In this document: piece after piece, positions 1-9,011 of the stretch
Numbering within the stretch: position 1 is the stretch's first letter
Layout: the number at the start of each line of letters is the position of its first letter
Source: Prochlorococcus sp. AG-363-B04
GTDB taxonomy: Bacteria; Cyanobacteriota; Cyanobacteriia; PCC-6307; Cyanobiaceae
Assembly (NCBI GenBank): GCA_003278465.1
Contig: QCFC01000015.1
Span: forward strand, 1-42,117
Direction of reading: 5' to 3'
DNA: 42,117 nucleotides
Position numbers and translations under genes: made by a program
The notes under the pieces: generated by a model
Told to the model about the DNA's origin: nothing
The model's database searches: none
Seen by the model: the letters and a program-made list of their open reading frames with translations, nothing else

Positions 1-387
1 AGCAAGGTATGTGAAAAAACGGACATATCCTTTGTCGTGTGCCATATACCCATGGGAGTAGACCATGACAAGTAATGCGATAGTCGTTACGAGTGCAAGC
101 ATTACTGCTCCTAATGGATCGATCACATATCCCATTGGGAGAATGAAATCTCCTGCACTAGCCCAAATAAAGAGATGTTCAACTGGTTCGGCGCCTGATA
201 ATTGTTCAATCAATACTGCATAGCTCAAAGTTGCTGCTGCGCCCAAGCAGGTAATTAGTAACAGGGCTACTGGTTTTCGCAGCCTGTTAATGGTTCTGTT
301 GAAACTTATAAGTCCAAGGCCTGAAGCTACTGCTCCCAAGAGAGGAAGCAGAGGAATGATCCAGGCGATATCAGCGGCCGATTGCAT
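1..387 (-). CDS. ndhF: NAD(P)H-quinone oxidoreductase subunit 5, NdhF (5' part only)
   Basis: This is the first 129 codons of the large antiporter-like subunit of cyanobacterial NDH-1, which sits in the thylakoid membrane and takes part in respiration and cyclic electron flow. The ATG start is at 387 and the gene runs off the left edge. The visible part begins MQSAADIAWIIPLLPLLG and continues with a loop resembling SFNRTINRLRKP and then further hydrophobic spans, including YSHGYMAHDKGYVRFF, a pattern typical of the NdhF/NuoL N-terminus. The Z-ISO-type gene lies about 40 bp upstream on the same strand, so the two may be co-transcribed. I am confident of the family. NdhF1 is preferred over the CO2-uptake paralogues NdhF3/F4, but only on remembered N-terminal sequence and the rbcR neighbourhood. 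Confidence 0.9.
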   Translation of the reverse strand, partial: MQSAADIAWIIPLLPLLGAVASGLGLISFNRTINRLRKPVALLLITCLGAAATLSYAVLIEQLSGAEPVEHLFIWASAGDFILPMGYVIDPLGAVMLALVTTIALLVMVYSHGYMAHDKGYVRFFTYLA

Positions 388-427
388 TCGGTCCAGGCAA
401 GCTTCAGGGAAGTGTAAGCAGTTCAGC

Positions 428-1174
428 TCAGCTCAGCAGGTTTTGAAGTGGTGAATCAAGGAATACGTTGCTTCCAAGATTTATGAAGCGGTGGATATGC
501 CAGAAGAAAAAGATTGCAATAACAATCCCAAATTGAGAGGGTTTGAGCAACTCTTTCCATTGCAATTTTTGGCGGCCATCTAGAACAGCTAAGAATGGGA
601 CTACAGAAGTTTGACGTTGGATTTGTTCAAAATTGTCACCGAATTTTGCTTTTAACCTTTGATCACCATGCCAAATAGCAAAAAGATGATGGGCTATGAG
701 GCCAATGCAGGTGATTAATGTGAAACTGCTACCAATCCAAAGTTGGTGTGCAATACACCAGAGGATTTGACCAATAGCTTGGGGATGCCTGCTGATTTTG
801 ATTATCCCAGTTGTGTATAGCCGCATTTCTGGCTTGAGAACAGCAGGAATTTCTAAAAGGTTGTAAGTGGCGGGATATAGAAAAAAGAAGCTGATAGCTG
901 ATAGGACCCATATTATTGGGATCAACCCAGGTAAATTTTGTAAATTCCATAGTCTGATGCCGTCATATCTGTGAACAAGGAAGTATCCGATTAAGACCAC
1001 AGCTGAGGGAATGCTTGCAGTCGCAAAGACGAGTCTCCATGCTCTTGCTCCTATTAATTCTTCTGCGCGGGAGCGCAAAGCTGCTCCTCCACTATGAATC
1101 ACAGCGAAGATAATTATGAGTAGAAACATGACAAAGCTGCTTTGGTGTATTTCACCTAAAGACAATTGAGTCAC
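428..1174 (-). CDS. 15-cis-zeta-carotene isomerase (Z-ISO), NnrU family membrane protein
   Basis: This multi-pass membrane protein of the NnrU family closely resembles plant Z-ISO, a heme b enzyme that isomerises the 15-cis bond of zeta-carotene between the phytoene desaturase and zeta-carotene desaturase steps. Counting from the GTG at 1174, FAVIHSGGAALR (His27), HRYDGIRLW, SRHPQAIGQ (His130), WCIAHQLWIG (His143), GLIAHHLF, HGDQRL and RQTSVVPF match the plant signature blocks as I remember them. The conserved histidines include the likely heme ligands. The reading frame is open up to a TTG at 1204. The ATG at 1129 would cut into the first membrane segment, so a GTG (1174) or TTG (1165) start is likely. 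The gene is divergent from rbcR and lies just upstream of ndhF. An automated label would probably be NnrU or hypothetical protein. Confidence 0.85.
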   Translation of the reverse strand: MTQLSLGEIHQSSFVMFLLIIIFAVIHSGGAALRSRAEELIGARAWRLVFATASIPSAVVLIGYFLVHRYDGIRLWNLQNLPGLIPIIWVLSAISFFFLYPATYNLLEIPAVLKPEMRLYTTGIIKISRHPQAIGQILWCIAHQLWIGSSFTLITCIGLIAHHLFAIWHGDQRLKAKFGDNFEQIQRQTSVVPFLAVLDGRQKLQWKELLKPSQFGIVIAIFFFWHIHRFINLGSNVFLDSPLQNLLS

Positions 1175-1263
1175 CTGGTCGTGGGTAAATGTTATTTGAT
1201 GCAAGAGTTTTGATAGTTCAGGATTAAAATTTTTTTAGTTGTTCCTGCCCTCCTGGCAGCCCT

Positions 1264-2244
1264 ATGGCGGATCTGCCTTTTACTCTTGATCAATTACGCA
1301 TTTTACGTGCCATTGTTAATGAGGGCAGCTTCAAGAAGGCTGCAGATACTCTTTATGTAACCCAGCCAGCTGTCAGCCTTCAGATACAGAATTTAGAAAA
1401 ACAGTTAGAAGTTTCAATTTTTGATCGAGGGGGAAGAAAAGCTCAATTAACTGAGGCCGGAGAATTATTGCTTAGTTATTGCGAACAAATTTTGACTCAA
1501 TGTCAAGAAGCATGTAGGGCCCTAGATGACTTGAATGAATTAAAAGGAGGTACATTAGTAATAGGTGCTAGTCAGACTACAGGTACATATCTGATGCCTA
1601 AGATGATTGGTTTATTTCGACAAAAATTTCCCGATGTTTCTGTTCAGTTACAAGTACATAGTACTAGAAGAACTGGCTGGAGTGTTGCTAATGGTCAAGT
1701 TGATTTAGCGATAATTGGCGGTGAACTTCCTAGTGAGCTACAGGAATTATTGCAGATTATTCCTTATTCTACTGATGAAATAGTTCTTGTCTTGCCTGTT
1801 AAGCATCCTTTGTCTAGGATTCCAGAATTAAATAAAGATGATCTTTATCGCTTTGGTTTTGTAACTCTTGATTTTCAGTCCACCACTAGAAAGATGGTCG
1901 ACCATCTATTGGTTCGTTCGGGTTTAGATCTCCAACGATTAAAAATTGAAATGGAGTTGAATTCACTTGAAGCAATTAAGAATGCTGTCCAATCAGGATT
2001 AGGAGCAGCTTTTTTGCCGTTGGTTTCAATTGAACGTGAACTTAATGGAGGAACACTTGTTAGGCCTGTTGTTGTTGATCTCAAGGTTCATAGACAATTG
2101 AAATTGATTAGTCATCCTGCTAGATATTGTTCAAGAGCCTCAGAAGCTTTTAGAAAAGATATTCTCCCTGTTTTTGCAAGCCCAGATAGTCCTCTTAGGC
2201 GGTTGAATAGGTCATTATTAGAGGAAAATAAACATAAAGATTGA
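1264..2244 (+). CDS. rbcR: LysR-type transcriptional regulator RbcR
   Basis: This 326-residue LysR-type regulator is of the cyanobacterial and plastid RbcR (ycf30) type, a family known to control RuBisCO and carbon-fixation genes. The N-terminal winged helix-turn-helix spans roughly residues 6-65 ([20 protein letters not shown], then [13 protein letters not shown]). A periplasmic-binding-like effector domain follows from about residue 95, with [20 protein letters not shown] and [16 protein letters not shown] typical of the family. The ATG at 1264 gives the family length. It is divergent from the Z-ISO gene, with a gap of only about 60-90 bp that would have to hold any shared operator; I see no convincing T-N11-A box there. 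The effector cannot be read from the sequence. Confidence 0.9.
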   Translation: MADLPFTLDQLRILRAIVNEGSFKKAADTLYVTQPAVSLQIQNLEKQLEVSIFDRGGRKAQLTEAGELLLSYCEQILTQCQEACRALDDLNELKGGTLVIGASQTTGTYLMPKMIGLFRQKFPDVSVQLQVHSTRRTGWSVANGQVDLAIIGGELPSELQELLQIIPYSTDEIVLVLPVKHPLSRIPELNKDDLYRFGFVTLDFQSTTRKMVDHLLVRSGLDLQRLKIEMELNSLEAIKNAVQSGLGAAFLPLVSIERELNGGTLVRPVVVDLKVHRQLKLISHPARYCSRASEAFRKDILPVFASPDSPLRRLNRSLLEENKHKD

Positions 2245-2245
2245 T

Positions 2246-2893
2246 TTAAAACTGAACCGCTTCTTGATTTACTCCGGTGGCATCTTCAGCTACCCCTTTT
2301 GTGATGAATTTATTTTCATTGACATCTGCCTGATATACACAACGAACTATTGGATTGTCTCTAATAGAACCTATATAGGCAAAAGTATTCATGCGCTGTT
2401 TGCATTCGCGTACATCATCATTAGTAATCGCCCCTTGTTTTTGTAATACCGTCCAGTTTTCTCTTCTAATGACGCATCCAGGTTGAAGAGCAGGTTGCGT
2501 AACGAAACTTGTAGAGGGATTTAGTGTTGTATACATCTCTACGTCAATCACAAAGGCACTTGCGCCCCATTGCCTGCAGAATTCAGGGTCAGGAACAGCC
2601 ATATCCAGTTGCTGTTGACTTGCAATATTGCCTTGTCCTCCTTGAGTTGTACTTGTTACGGCACTGCCTATGCCTATCCCGACAACAAGCACACCCGCGA
2701 TAACAGCCACGCTGGCTGTATTTAGCTTAATTCCACCTCCATCCATGGACTGGGTTGGCCTAGGCCTTGGAGAGGGCTTGTATCGATCCTCTGGATAAGA
2801 GCTTCTAGCTTGATATCTATCTGAATTATTTGAAGAAGGTCCATTCCTGGATCCTCTTCTGCGTTGAGGCCTGTCGTAAGGAGGTTTTGTCAC
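2246..2893 (-). CDS. DUF3172 family membrane-anchored protein
   Basis: This 215-residue protein has a basic, disordered N-terminus rich in Arg, Pro and Ser (about residues 1-50), one membrane segment at about 59-80 ([18 protein letters not shown]), and a soluble C-terminal domain with three Cys (in [14 protein letters not shown] and VRECKQ). This architecture matches the DUF3172 family, conserved in cyanobacteria and plastid-bearing organisms; the function is unknown. It starts with GTG at 2893, overlapping the ndhM stop by 4 bp (GTGA), so translation is probably coupled to ndhM. It converges on rbcR with a one-base gap between the stops. A thylakoid or NDH-related role would be inference from position only. 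Confidence 0.8.
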   Translation of the reverse strand: MTKPPYDRPQRRRGSRNGPSSNNSDRYQARSSYPEDRYKPSPRPRPTQSMDGGGIKLNTASVAVIAGVLVVGIGIGSAVTSTTQGGQGNIASQQQLDMAVPDPEFCRQWGASAFVIDVEMYTTLNPSTSFVTQPALQPGCVIRRENWTVLQKQGAITNDDVRECKQRMNTFAYIGSIRDNPIVRCVYQADVNENKFITKGVAEDATGVNQEAVQF

Positions 2894-3237
2894 AAGAGAT
2901 CAGGGGTGCGTGGTAATCCCATGGAGTAATTCTGCACACGACAATTAGGGTTATAGCTGAGTTCTCCTGCTTGAAGTAATTGGCGGATTGTGCCTTCTAA
3001 GTCGGAGCCTATGCGACGAAGGGTGTAGTCACTAAGTTCCATGCCTGCTTGGGAAGCTACTAAGTCTTTGAAACGTTGTTGCACTTTCGTTAACACCTTA
3101 TCTGTCCACAAAAATTCATTATCAGGATCTATATCTAGAGTGAGGTGGTCTGGATCAAAAATCAGATTATCGTTCTCAATCCTTCCTGTGAACAATCTTA
3201 TGTGACGAGTTGTGCATTTTAGCTGGGTTTCGGTCAT
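2890..3237 (-). CDS. ndhM: NAD(P)H-quinone oxidoreductase subunit M
   Basis: NdhM is a small hydrophilic subunit specific to oxygenic phototroph NDH-1, located in the ferredoxin-binding peripheral arm. The 115-residue product carries the conserved blocks [43 protein letters not shown] and SYNPNCR followed by SMGLPR. I chose the ATG at 3237 because it places the start just before the conserved TTRHIR block. An in-frame ATG at 3258 would add seven residues but lies in the loop of an inverted repeat. The stop overlaps the GTG of the DUF3172 gene. The gene is divergent from pds. Confidence 0.93.
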   Translation of the reverse strand: MTETQLKCTTRHIRLFTGRIENDNLIFDPDHLTLDIDPDNEFLWTDKVLTKVQQRFKDLVASQAGMELSDYTLRRIGSDLEGTIRQLLQAGELSYNPNCRVQNYSMGLPRTPDLL

Positions 3238-3246
3238 GGATTTTTC

Positions 3247-3265
3247 CGGTCCTTGCATAGGACCG
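3247..3265 (-). promoter_or_regulatory. Inverted repeat in the ndhM leader
   Basis: A perfect 7-bp inverted repeat, CGGTCCT - 5 nt - AGGACCG, lies 9 bp upstream of the preferred ndhM start at 3237. The alternative upstream ATG (3258) falls inside its loop. It could be a hairpin in the ndhM mRNA leader or a DNA operator in the ndhM/pds divergent region. There is no T-run next to it, so it does not look like a terminator. Confidence 0.4.
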
Positions 3266-3323
3266 AAGGATTAGATAAATGGACTTTAGGAAGCCGAATA
3301 GGCAAAACTCCTTTTATGGTTGA

Positions 3324-4721
<1,398 letters not shown>

Positions 4722-4772
4722 TGACTAATTCAGTCTTAGTCTCTTTCAAAACAAGGCTTTTGAGCCTGGCTA

Positions 4773-5714
4773 ATGACCTTTGAAGAGCAAAAATCTTCAT
4801 TAATCAGCACCAATGCTGATTTAACTCTTGAGGAGGCCTTCGAGGCTTGTAGAAGAGAGACGGCTCAATGGGCTAAAACTTTTTACCTTGGGACGCTGTT
4901 GCTCCCAAGAGTTAAAAGAAGGGCGATCTGGGCTATTTACGTTTGGTGTAGAAGAACTGATGAACTTATGGATAGTCCGGAGGCACAGGCACGTTCATTA
5001 TCTGAATTGTCTGATCGTCTTGATCATTGGGAAGAGCGCACTAAGGCCTTGTTTGCTGGCCATGTGCAAGATGGATTGGATGCAGTGATGGCAGATACTC
5101 TTGAGCGCTTTCCTCAATCAATTGACCCCTATCTGGACATGATTGAAGGACAAAGAATGGATTTAAGTTGCCATAGATATCAAACATTTGATGATTTAAA
5201 GCTTTATTGCTACAGGGTCGCTGGAACTGTTGGCTTGATGACTCAAGGGGTAATGGGCATTGATCCTGCTTACACATCCGCACCATGGAGTAATTCGCCC
5301 GATCCTTCTGAGGCAGCAATAGCTTTAGGTATAGCTAATCAGTTAACAAATATTTTGAGAGATGTTGGGGAAGATAGAGGGAGAGGCCGAATATATTTGC
5401 CTCAGGAAGATCTTGATCATTTTGATTATTCCGAGGCTGATTTATTGGCTGGCAAGTTGAATCCTCAATGGCGGTCATTAATGGCCTTTCAGCTGAAAAG
5501 AGCTCGAGAATGGTTCTCTCGCTCTGAATCAGGTGTTCGATGGTTATCCGCTGATGCAAGGTGGCCTGTATGGACTTCGTTAAGGCTTTACAGAGGAATC
5601 CTTGATTCGATAGAGCGTCTTGATTATGACGTTTTCAATAATCGTGCTTATGTAAGCCGTTGGATCAAGATACTTGACTTGCCACTTTCGTATTTGATTT
5701 CTCAAATGCGCTAA
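4773..5714 (+). CDS. crtB: Phytoene synthase
   Basis: This enzyme condenses two geranylgeranyl diphosphates to 15-cis-phytoene, the committed step of carotenoid synthesis. The 313-residue product has both Asp-rich Mg-diphosphate motifs of squalene/phytoene synthases: DELMD at residues 63-67 and DVGED at 197-201, the latter in NQLTNILRDVGEDRGRGRIYLP. EGQRMDL and YCYRVAGTVGLM are also present. It lies directly downstream of pds and is probably co-transcribed. Substrate synthesis and product use are coordinated by linkage with pds here and with the Z-ISO gene about 3.6 kb away. Confidence 0.96.
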   Translation: MTFEEQKSSLISTNADLTLEEAFEACRRETAQWAKTFYLGTLLLPRVKRRAIWAIYVWCRRTDELMDSPEAQARSLSELSDRLDHWEERTKALFAGHVQDGLDAVMADTLERFPQSIDPYLDMIEGQRMDLSCHRYQTFDDLKLYCYRVAGTVGLMTQGVMGIDPAYTSAPWSNSPDPSEAAIALGIANQLTNILRDVGEDRGRGRIYLPQEDLDHFDYSEADLLAGKLNPQWRSLMAFQLKRAREWFSRSESGVRWLSADARWPVWTSLRLYRGILDSIERLDYDVFNNRAYVSRWIKILDLPLSYLISQMR

Positions 5715-5753
5715 AAGTAAAATATCTATTGATGAGGTATTAACAAAAAGTTT

Positions 5754-6185
5754 TTAAACAGGTGTCTTTTGATTCGCTAGTAAGTCTTTCAATTTAGATA
5801 ACTCCCCTGCCCAGCGTGGATCAGGTGCTTCTTCAATCGGGGCATCACTATGAACAACTTTCTTGACTTCTTTACGGCTTCCAGGTCCATTGTTGTTTGA
5901 CCCATGATTTCCTTTTCGATTATTTCCATTTCCTGAATCCCGCCGTTCCGAACGTTCAACTCTCAGATTATTACCCTTGAATTCCCGCCCATTTAACTGA
6001 GCTATTACGGCATCGGCAAGTTTGTCATTATTTACGTTGGCAAATCCAAAACCCCTGCAGGCACCTGTCTCTCGGTCCATCACAGCTTTGAATTTAATGC
6101 CCTCTCCAACGGCTGATAGTTGGGCTTCAAGCTCCTTGCTCTCGAAAGTTTGCGGCAAGTTGCCGATGTAAAGGCGAACGCTCAT
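5754..6185 (-). CDS. RRM-type RNA-binding protein (cyanobacterial Rbp family)
   Basis: A single RNA recognition motif fills residues 3-80: RNP2 is RLYIGNLP (4-11) and RNP1 is RGFGFANV (44-51). The tail (about 85-143) is low-complexity, rich in Gly, Asn, Ser and Arg, then acidic. It ends in a short conserved-looking patch, DPRWAGELSKLKDLL. Family members bind single-stranded RNA and respond to cold or act in mRNA localisation in other cyanobacteria; the target here cannot be read. It converges on crtB with a gap of about 40 bp. The start ATG at 6185 gives the canonical MSVRLYIGNLP. Confidence 0.9.
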   Translation of the reverse strand: MSVRLYIGNLPQTFESKELEAQLSAVGEGIKFKAVMDRETGACRGFGFANVNNDKLADAVIAQLNGREFKGNNLRVERSERRDSGNGNNRKGNHGSNNNGPGSRKEVKKVVHSDAPIEEAPDPRWAGELSKLKDLLANQKTPV

Positions 6186-6255
6186 GAAGAAGAGGGGAGG
6201 TAGGAAAAAGGAATCGGATCAGGCCGATAAATATGGTCACTGCCTCTGCAGTTAA

Positions 6256-7500
6256 TCACAGCAAGGTCTGTTTTTGTGTTAACCAGTAACGAGCTGCCTT
6301 AAGAGTTTCATCTTTATTATTCAAACGGCCGAAGGCTTTTTCGTGCAATAGATGGTTAATCAGCATTCCTAATTGCTCTCCAGAAGGCAGTTTTAAAAGC
6401 TCTTTAAGTGTATTCCCATCTATGGGAGGAGTTGGGTGGAAGAGAACGTCATTTGTATCTCTCCATCGTTGTAACCAAATGATTTGTTTTTTGACTGGCA
6501 GGTCCAGAATTAAAGCTGGGAGGTCTTTTTCTAGGTCTTGATGCAATCTGAGACGGTCGGGTTCTTTTAAATTTTCGAACCCATTTCCATCGTTAAGATC
6601 TTGCCAATGCCTTAGAAGTTGACACCTCGAGATCTGTTTTTTACTAAATCGCAATTTCTTAAGCCCTTCATTACTCAAAAGATGAGTAAGCCGAATTAAT
6701 GGCATTGCTATGTCTTTTTCTTCTGCGTTGAGTGAATTGGCCTCTTTGAGGGTATGTAGTTTGGGATGAGATGTTTTGTAATTATTTCCCCACATTCTGA
6801 GCAGAGCAACGCTTGTTAGTAATGGAATCACTTCGTCTGCCCAAGGAGCCTTAACGATTCGATTGAGTTCTGCTTGAATTCTTTCTGGGGCTGTTGCTTG
6901 AAGGAGATTCTTGTGTTGTTGTATCCAAACTATGATTTGGTTATCTACCGTTAAATGAAGTTCGGCCATGAGCCGAAGCGCACGAAGAAATCTGAGGGGA
7001 TCGTCAAAAAGATTCTGTTTCCGAATCGCAACAATTTTTCTTATTAAAATATCTTTTATTCCATTAGTTGGATCATGTAATTTTGGTTCAGGATGAAAGG
7101 TTAGGGCTATTGCATTCATGCGAAAGTCTCTACGAAATAGGTCATCCTCAAGGGTTTTTCCAATTTGTTGAGCAAAATCGAAGGTTTTGCCTTTAATAAT
7201 TAGTCGACCAATATCACGTTCTTGATCTAGCACAATGCATGAACCACCTTTTTGCTCAGCAAGAGATCTTGTTGTTTTAATCGCATTATTTGGAACTATG
7301 AAATCAAGGTCTAGATGCTGTTGATTTCTATTTAGTAGGAGGTCTCGAATAACACCGCCGACTATTGCCGAGCCTTGAGGTAAATCAAATGATTTTAAGG
7401 GCGAAAGATTTTGATTTAGCCTTTGCCAAAGAAATTGAGCTAAATCTGTTGAATAATCATCCAGAATGGATGTATCAGCGGGTTCGGAGGACATGTGCAT
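6256..7500 (-). CDS. CCA tRNA nucleotidyltransferase / poly(A) polymerase family protein
   Basis: This class II nucleotidyltransferase adds or repairs the 3' CCA of tRNAs. That would be needed for the tRNA-Asn in this window, whose gene lacks an encoded CCA. The catalytic head has GSAIVGGVIRDLL (residues 43-55) and the metal-binding Asp pair in HLDLDFIVP (Asp64 and Asp66), then RRDFRMNAIAL (123-133). DPLRFLRALRLMAEL marks the neck region. Length is 414 residues, with a long helical C-terminus. The start is ATG at 7500 or 7494; both overlap the opposite-strand ycf34 start (see findings). CCA addition versus poly(A) polymerase activity cannot be separated by eye. Confidence 0.9.
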   Translation of the reverse strand: MHMSSEPADTSILDDYSTDLAQFLWQRLNQNLSPLKSFDLPQGSAIVGGVIRDLLLNRNQQHLDLDFIVPNNAIKTTRSLAEQKGGSCIVLDQERDIGRLIIKGKTFDFAQQIGKTLEDDLFRRDFRMNAIALTFHPEPKLHDPTNGIKDILIRKIVAIRKQNLFDDPLRFLRALRLMAELHLTVDNQIIVWIQQHKNLLQATAPERIQAELNRIVKAPWADEVIPLLTSVALLRMWGNNYKTSHPKLHTLKEANSLNAEEKDIAMPLIRLTHLLSNEGLKKLRFSKKQISRCQLLRHWQDLNDGNGFENLKEPDRLRLHQDLEKDLPALILDLPVKKQIIWLQRWRDTNDVLFHPTPPIDGNTLKELLKLPSGEQLGMLINHLLHEKAFGRLNNKDETLKAARYWLTQKQTLL

Positions 7501-7744
7501 TTGTGTGAACTGCCACTGGGTTGACAGATGCAGTGCTTATCACGCTGTTGAAAGACAACATGGTGAGGAACATTTGAATTTGGCACCTGATATCAAACCT
7601 CAGAGGCCTGTTATTCATGTGAGTGTGAAGAATGTGCCTAATGGAGAAACGTTCATTGAATGGGACGTTCGTGCTTGTGACAGTTTTATGGAAGATTTAG
7701 GCAGGTGGCAGCGGTTACGCCCGGGTCAGGAGGTACCTAGATGA
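7493..7744 (+). CDS. ycf34: Ycf34 family Fe-S protein
   Basis: This 83-residue protein starts MCICVNCHWVDRC and contains EWDVRACDSFMEDLGRW, the Ycf34 signature. Its four Cys (positions 2, 4, 7 and 12) plus a later Cys suit the Fe-S binding reported for the Synechocystis homologue, which affects photosynthetic electron transport. The frame is open upstream, but the ATG at 7493 matches the family start exactly. An excellent Shine-Dalgarno-like AGGAGGT near the end of ycf34 serves the next gene, tsaB, which overlaps by 4 bp. The 5' end overlaps that of the opposite-strand tRNA nucleotidyltransferase gene. Confidence 0.9.
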   Translation: MCICVNCHWVDRCSAYHAVERQHGEEHLNLAPDIKPQRPVIHVSVKNVPNGETFIEWDVRACDSFMEDLGRWQRLRPGQEVPR

Positions 7745-8415
7745 TGTTTCAGATTAATGATGATAGTTCTCGCTTTAAGGCTCAATTTTTGTTGGCATTA
7801 CACAGTTCTACAAAAACTCTAGGGGTTTCAGTTATTGATTGTTTGCAGCCTGATTCTGATCCATATACAGCCACATTTGAAGTTGGTCGTGAATTGTCAA
7901 ATTGTCTTTTGACTTGTGTGGAGAAGGTTCTACCAGCATCCTTATGGCCAAATTTAAGTCGCTTAGCTGTGGCTACTGGTCCAGGTGGTTTTACTGGCAC
8001 TCGGCTGACGGTAGGGATGGCACGTATTTTGTCGCAGCAATTGGGTTGCCCTTTGGATGGAGTTAGTAGTTTTGCTCTGATGGCGCCACGCTTGATTGCA
8101 TCTGAAAAGTCTTTTCAGATTAAGAAATTTTTTTGGATAGTTAAACCGATTAGAAATAGAGGGATTTTGGCAGGTCGGTATCAGTTGACTAATGAATCAC
8201 TAATGAATTCATTTGCTGGGATCATAGAAATTGATGCACCACATCTTTTACCTGTTGAGTCTGATTTGAAGCCAGCTTTATTGGCAGAAGATAATGTCGA
8301 AGAGGACGTTACTCAACTTGTAAAACTTTCATTAGTTGCACATCAACTTGGAAAGAAAGCCTGTTGGGATTTCGTCCTTCCAATATATCCAGGCTCTCCT
8401 GTGGAGAGGCCTTAA
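7741..8415 (+). CDS. tsaB: tRNA threonylcarbamoyladenosine synthesis protein TsaB (YeaZ)
   Basis: TsaB is the inactive ASKHA-fold partner that scaffolds TsaD and TsaE in making t6A37 on ANN-decoding tRNAs. The N-terminal half is clear: LLALHSSTKTLGVSVID at about 17-33, and AVATGPGGFTGTRLTVGMA at 76-94, the TsaB/TsaD interface motif. The C-terminal half is divergent, as is common for TsaB. Length (224 aa) fits. The start has two consecutive ATGs (7741 and 7744). The first gives a 4-bp overlap with ycf34 and sits about 7 nt after AGGAGGT, the best ribosome-binding site I saw in a coding context in this window. The stop overlaps the next start by one base (TAATG). Confidence 0.9.
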   Translation: MMFQINDDSSRFKAQFLLALHSSTKTLGVSVIDCLQPDSDPYTATFEVGRELSNCLLTCVEKVLPASLWPNLSRLAVATGPGGFTGTRLTVGMARILSQQLGCPLDGVSSFALMAPRLIASEKSFQIKKFFWIVKPIRNRGILAGRYQLTNESLMNSFAGIIEIDAPHLLPVESDLKPALLAEDNVEEDVTQLVKLSLVAHQLGKKACWDFVLPIYPGSPVERP

Positions 8416-9011
8416 TGGCTTGGTATCGATCATTGTGTTTTGGTTTTGTTTGCGGGTGTCTTTGTGTTTTTGTCTTGATAGAAAAGCCTTTGCGGCCATT
8501 TAGAAAGGCTTGGACACTATCAATTCCACCCCAGTTGATTTTGGTCCTTGGTGGGGATATAGATCGTGAGCGAGTTGGTGTGCGATTAGCACGAGAGATG
8601 AGCCTTCCTTTGGTAGTTAGTGGAGGAAGTAATCCTGAACATGCAAATTGGTTGATTGAACAATCTGGAATTCCAATTAATAGCGTAAAACTTGATTATC
8701 GAGCAAGAGATACTTTAAGCAATTTCACATCTTTAGTTGATGATTTGGCGGTTGATGGTATCAGACATGCCTTATTAGTTACTAGTGAGGATCATTTACT
8801 AAGATCTATGGCAGTAGGTAATTTAGTGGCTGGTAGCCGAGGGATTAGACTTAGTAGTGTTTCAGTTAGCTGTAATAAAAAATGTATAAATGAGGGTTTG
8901 GATAAGTTGATAATGGACTGGTTAAGGGCCCTCATCTGGGTACTTACTGGTGAAGATTTAAAGATTCTTCTTGAGACTCGATGGGTAGAATTATTTAGTA
9001 GATTTCGATAA
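8415..9011 (+). CDS. YdcF/DUF218 family membrane-anchored protein
   Basis: This 199-residue protein has an N-terminal hydrophobic segment (about residues 5-22), then a Rossmann-like DUF218 domain: LILVLGGDIDRERVGVRLA (42-60), LPLVVSGGSNPEHA and ALLVTSEDHLLRSM. Relatives (YdcF, SanA, ElyC) act in envelope or cell-wall homeostasis in enterobacteria; the function in cyanobacteria is unknown to me. I chose the ATG at 8415 because it directly overlaps the tsaB stop (TAATG) and precedes the signal-anchor. An upstream in-frame start (8364) would lie inside tsaB. Its 3' end overlaps that of the convergent plsC by 21 bp. Confidence 0.82.
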   Translation: MAWYRSLCFGFVCGCLCVFVLIEKPLRPFRKAWTLSIPPQLILVLGGDIDRERVGVRLAREMSLPLVVSGGSNPEHANWLIEQSGIPINSVKLDYRARDTLSNFTSLVDDLAVDGIRHALLVTSEDHLLRSMAVGNLVAGSRGIRLSSVSVSCNKKCINEGLDKLIMDWLRALIWVLTGEDLKILLETRWVELFSRFR

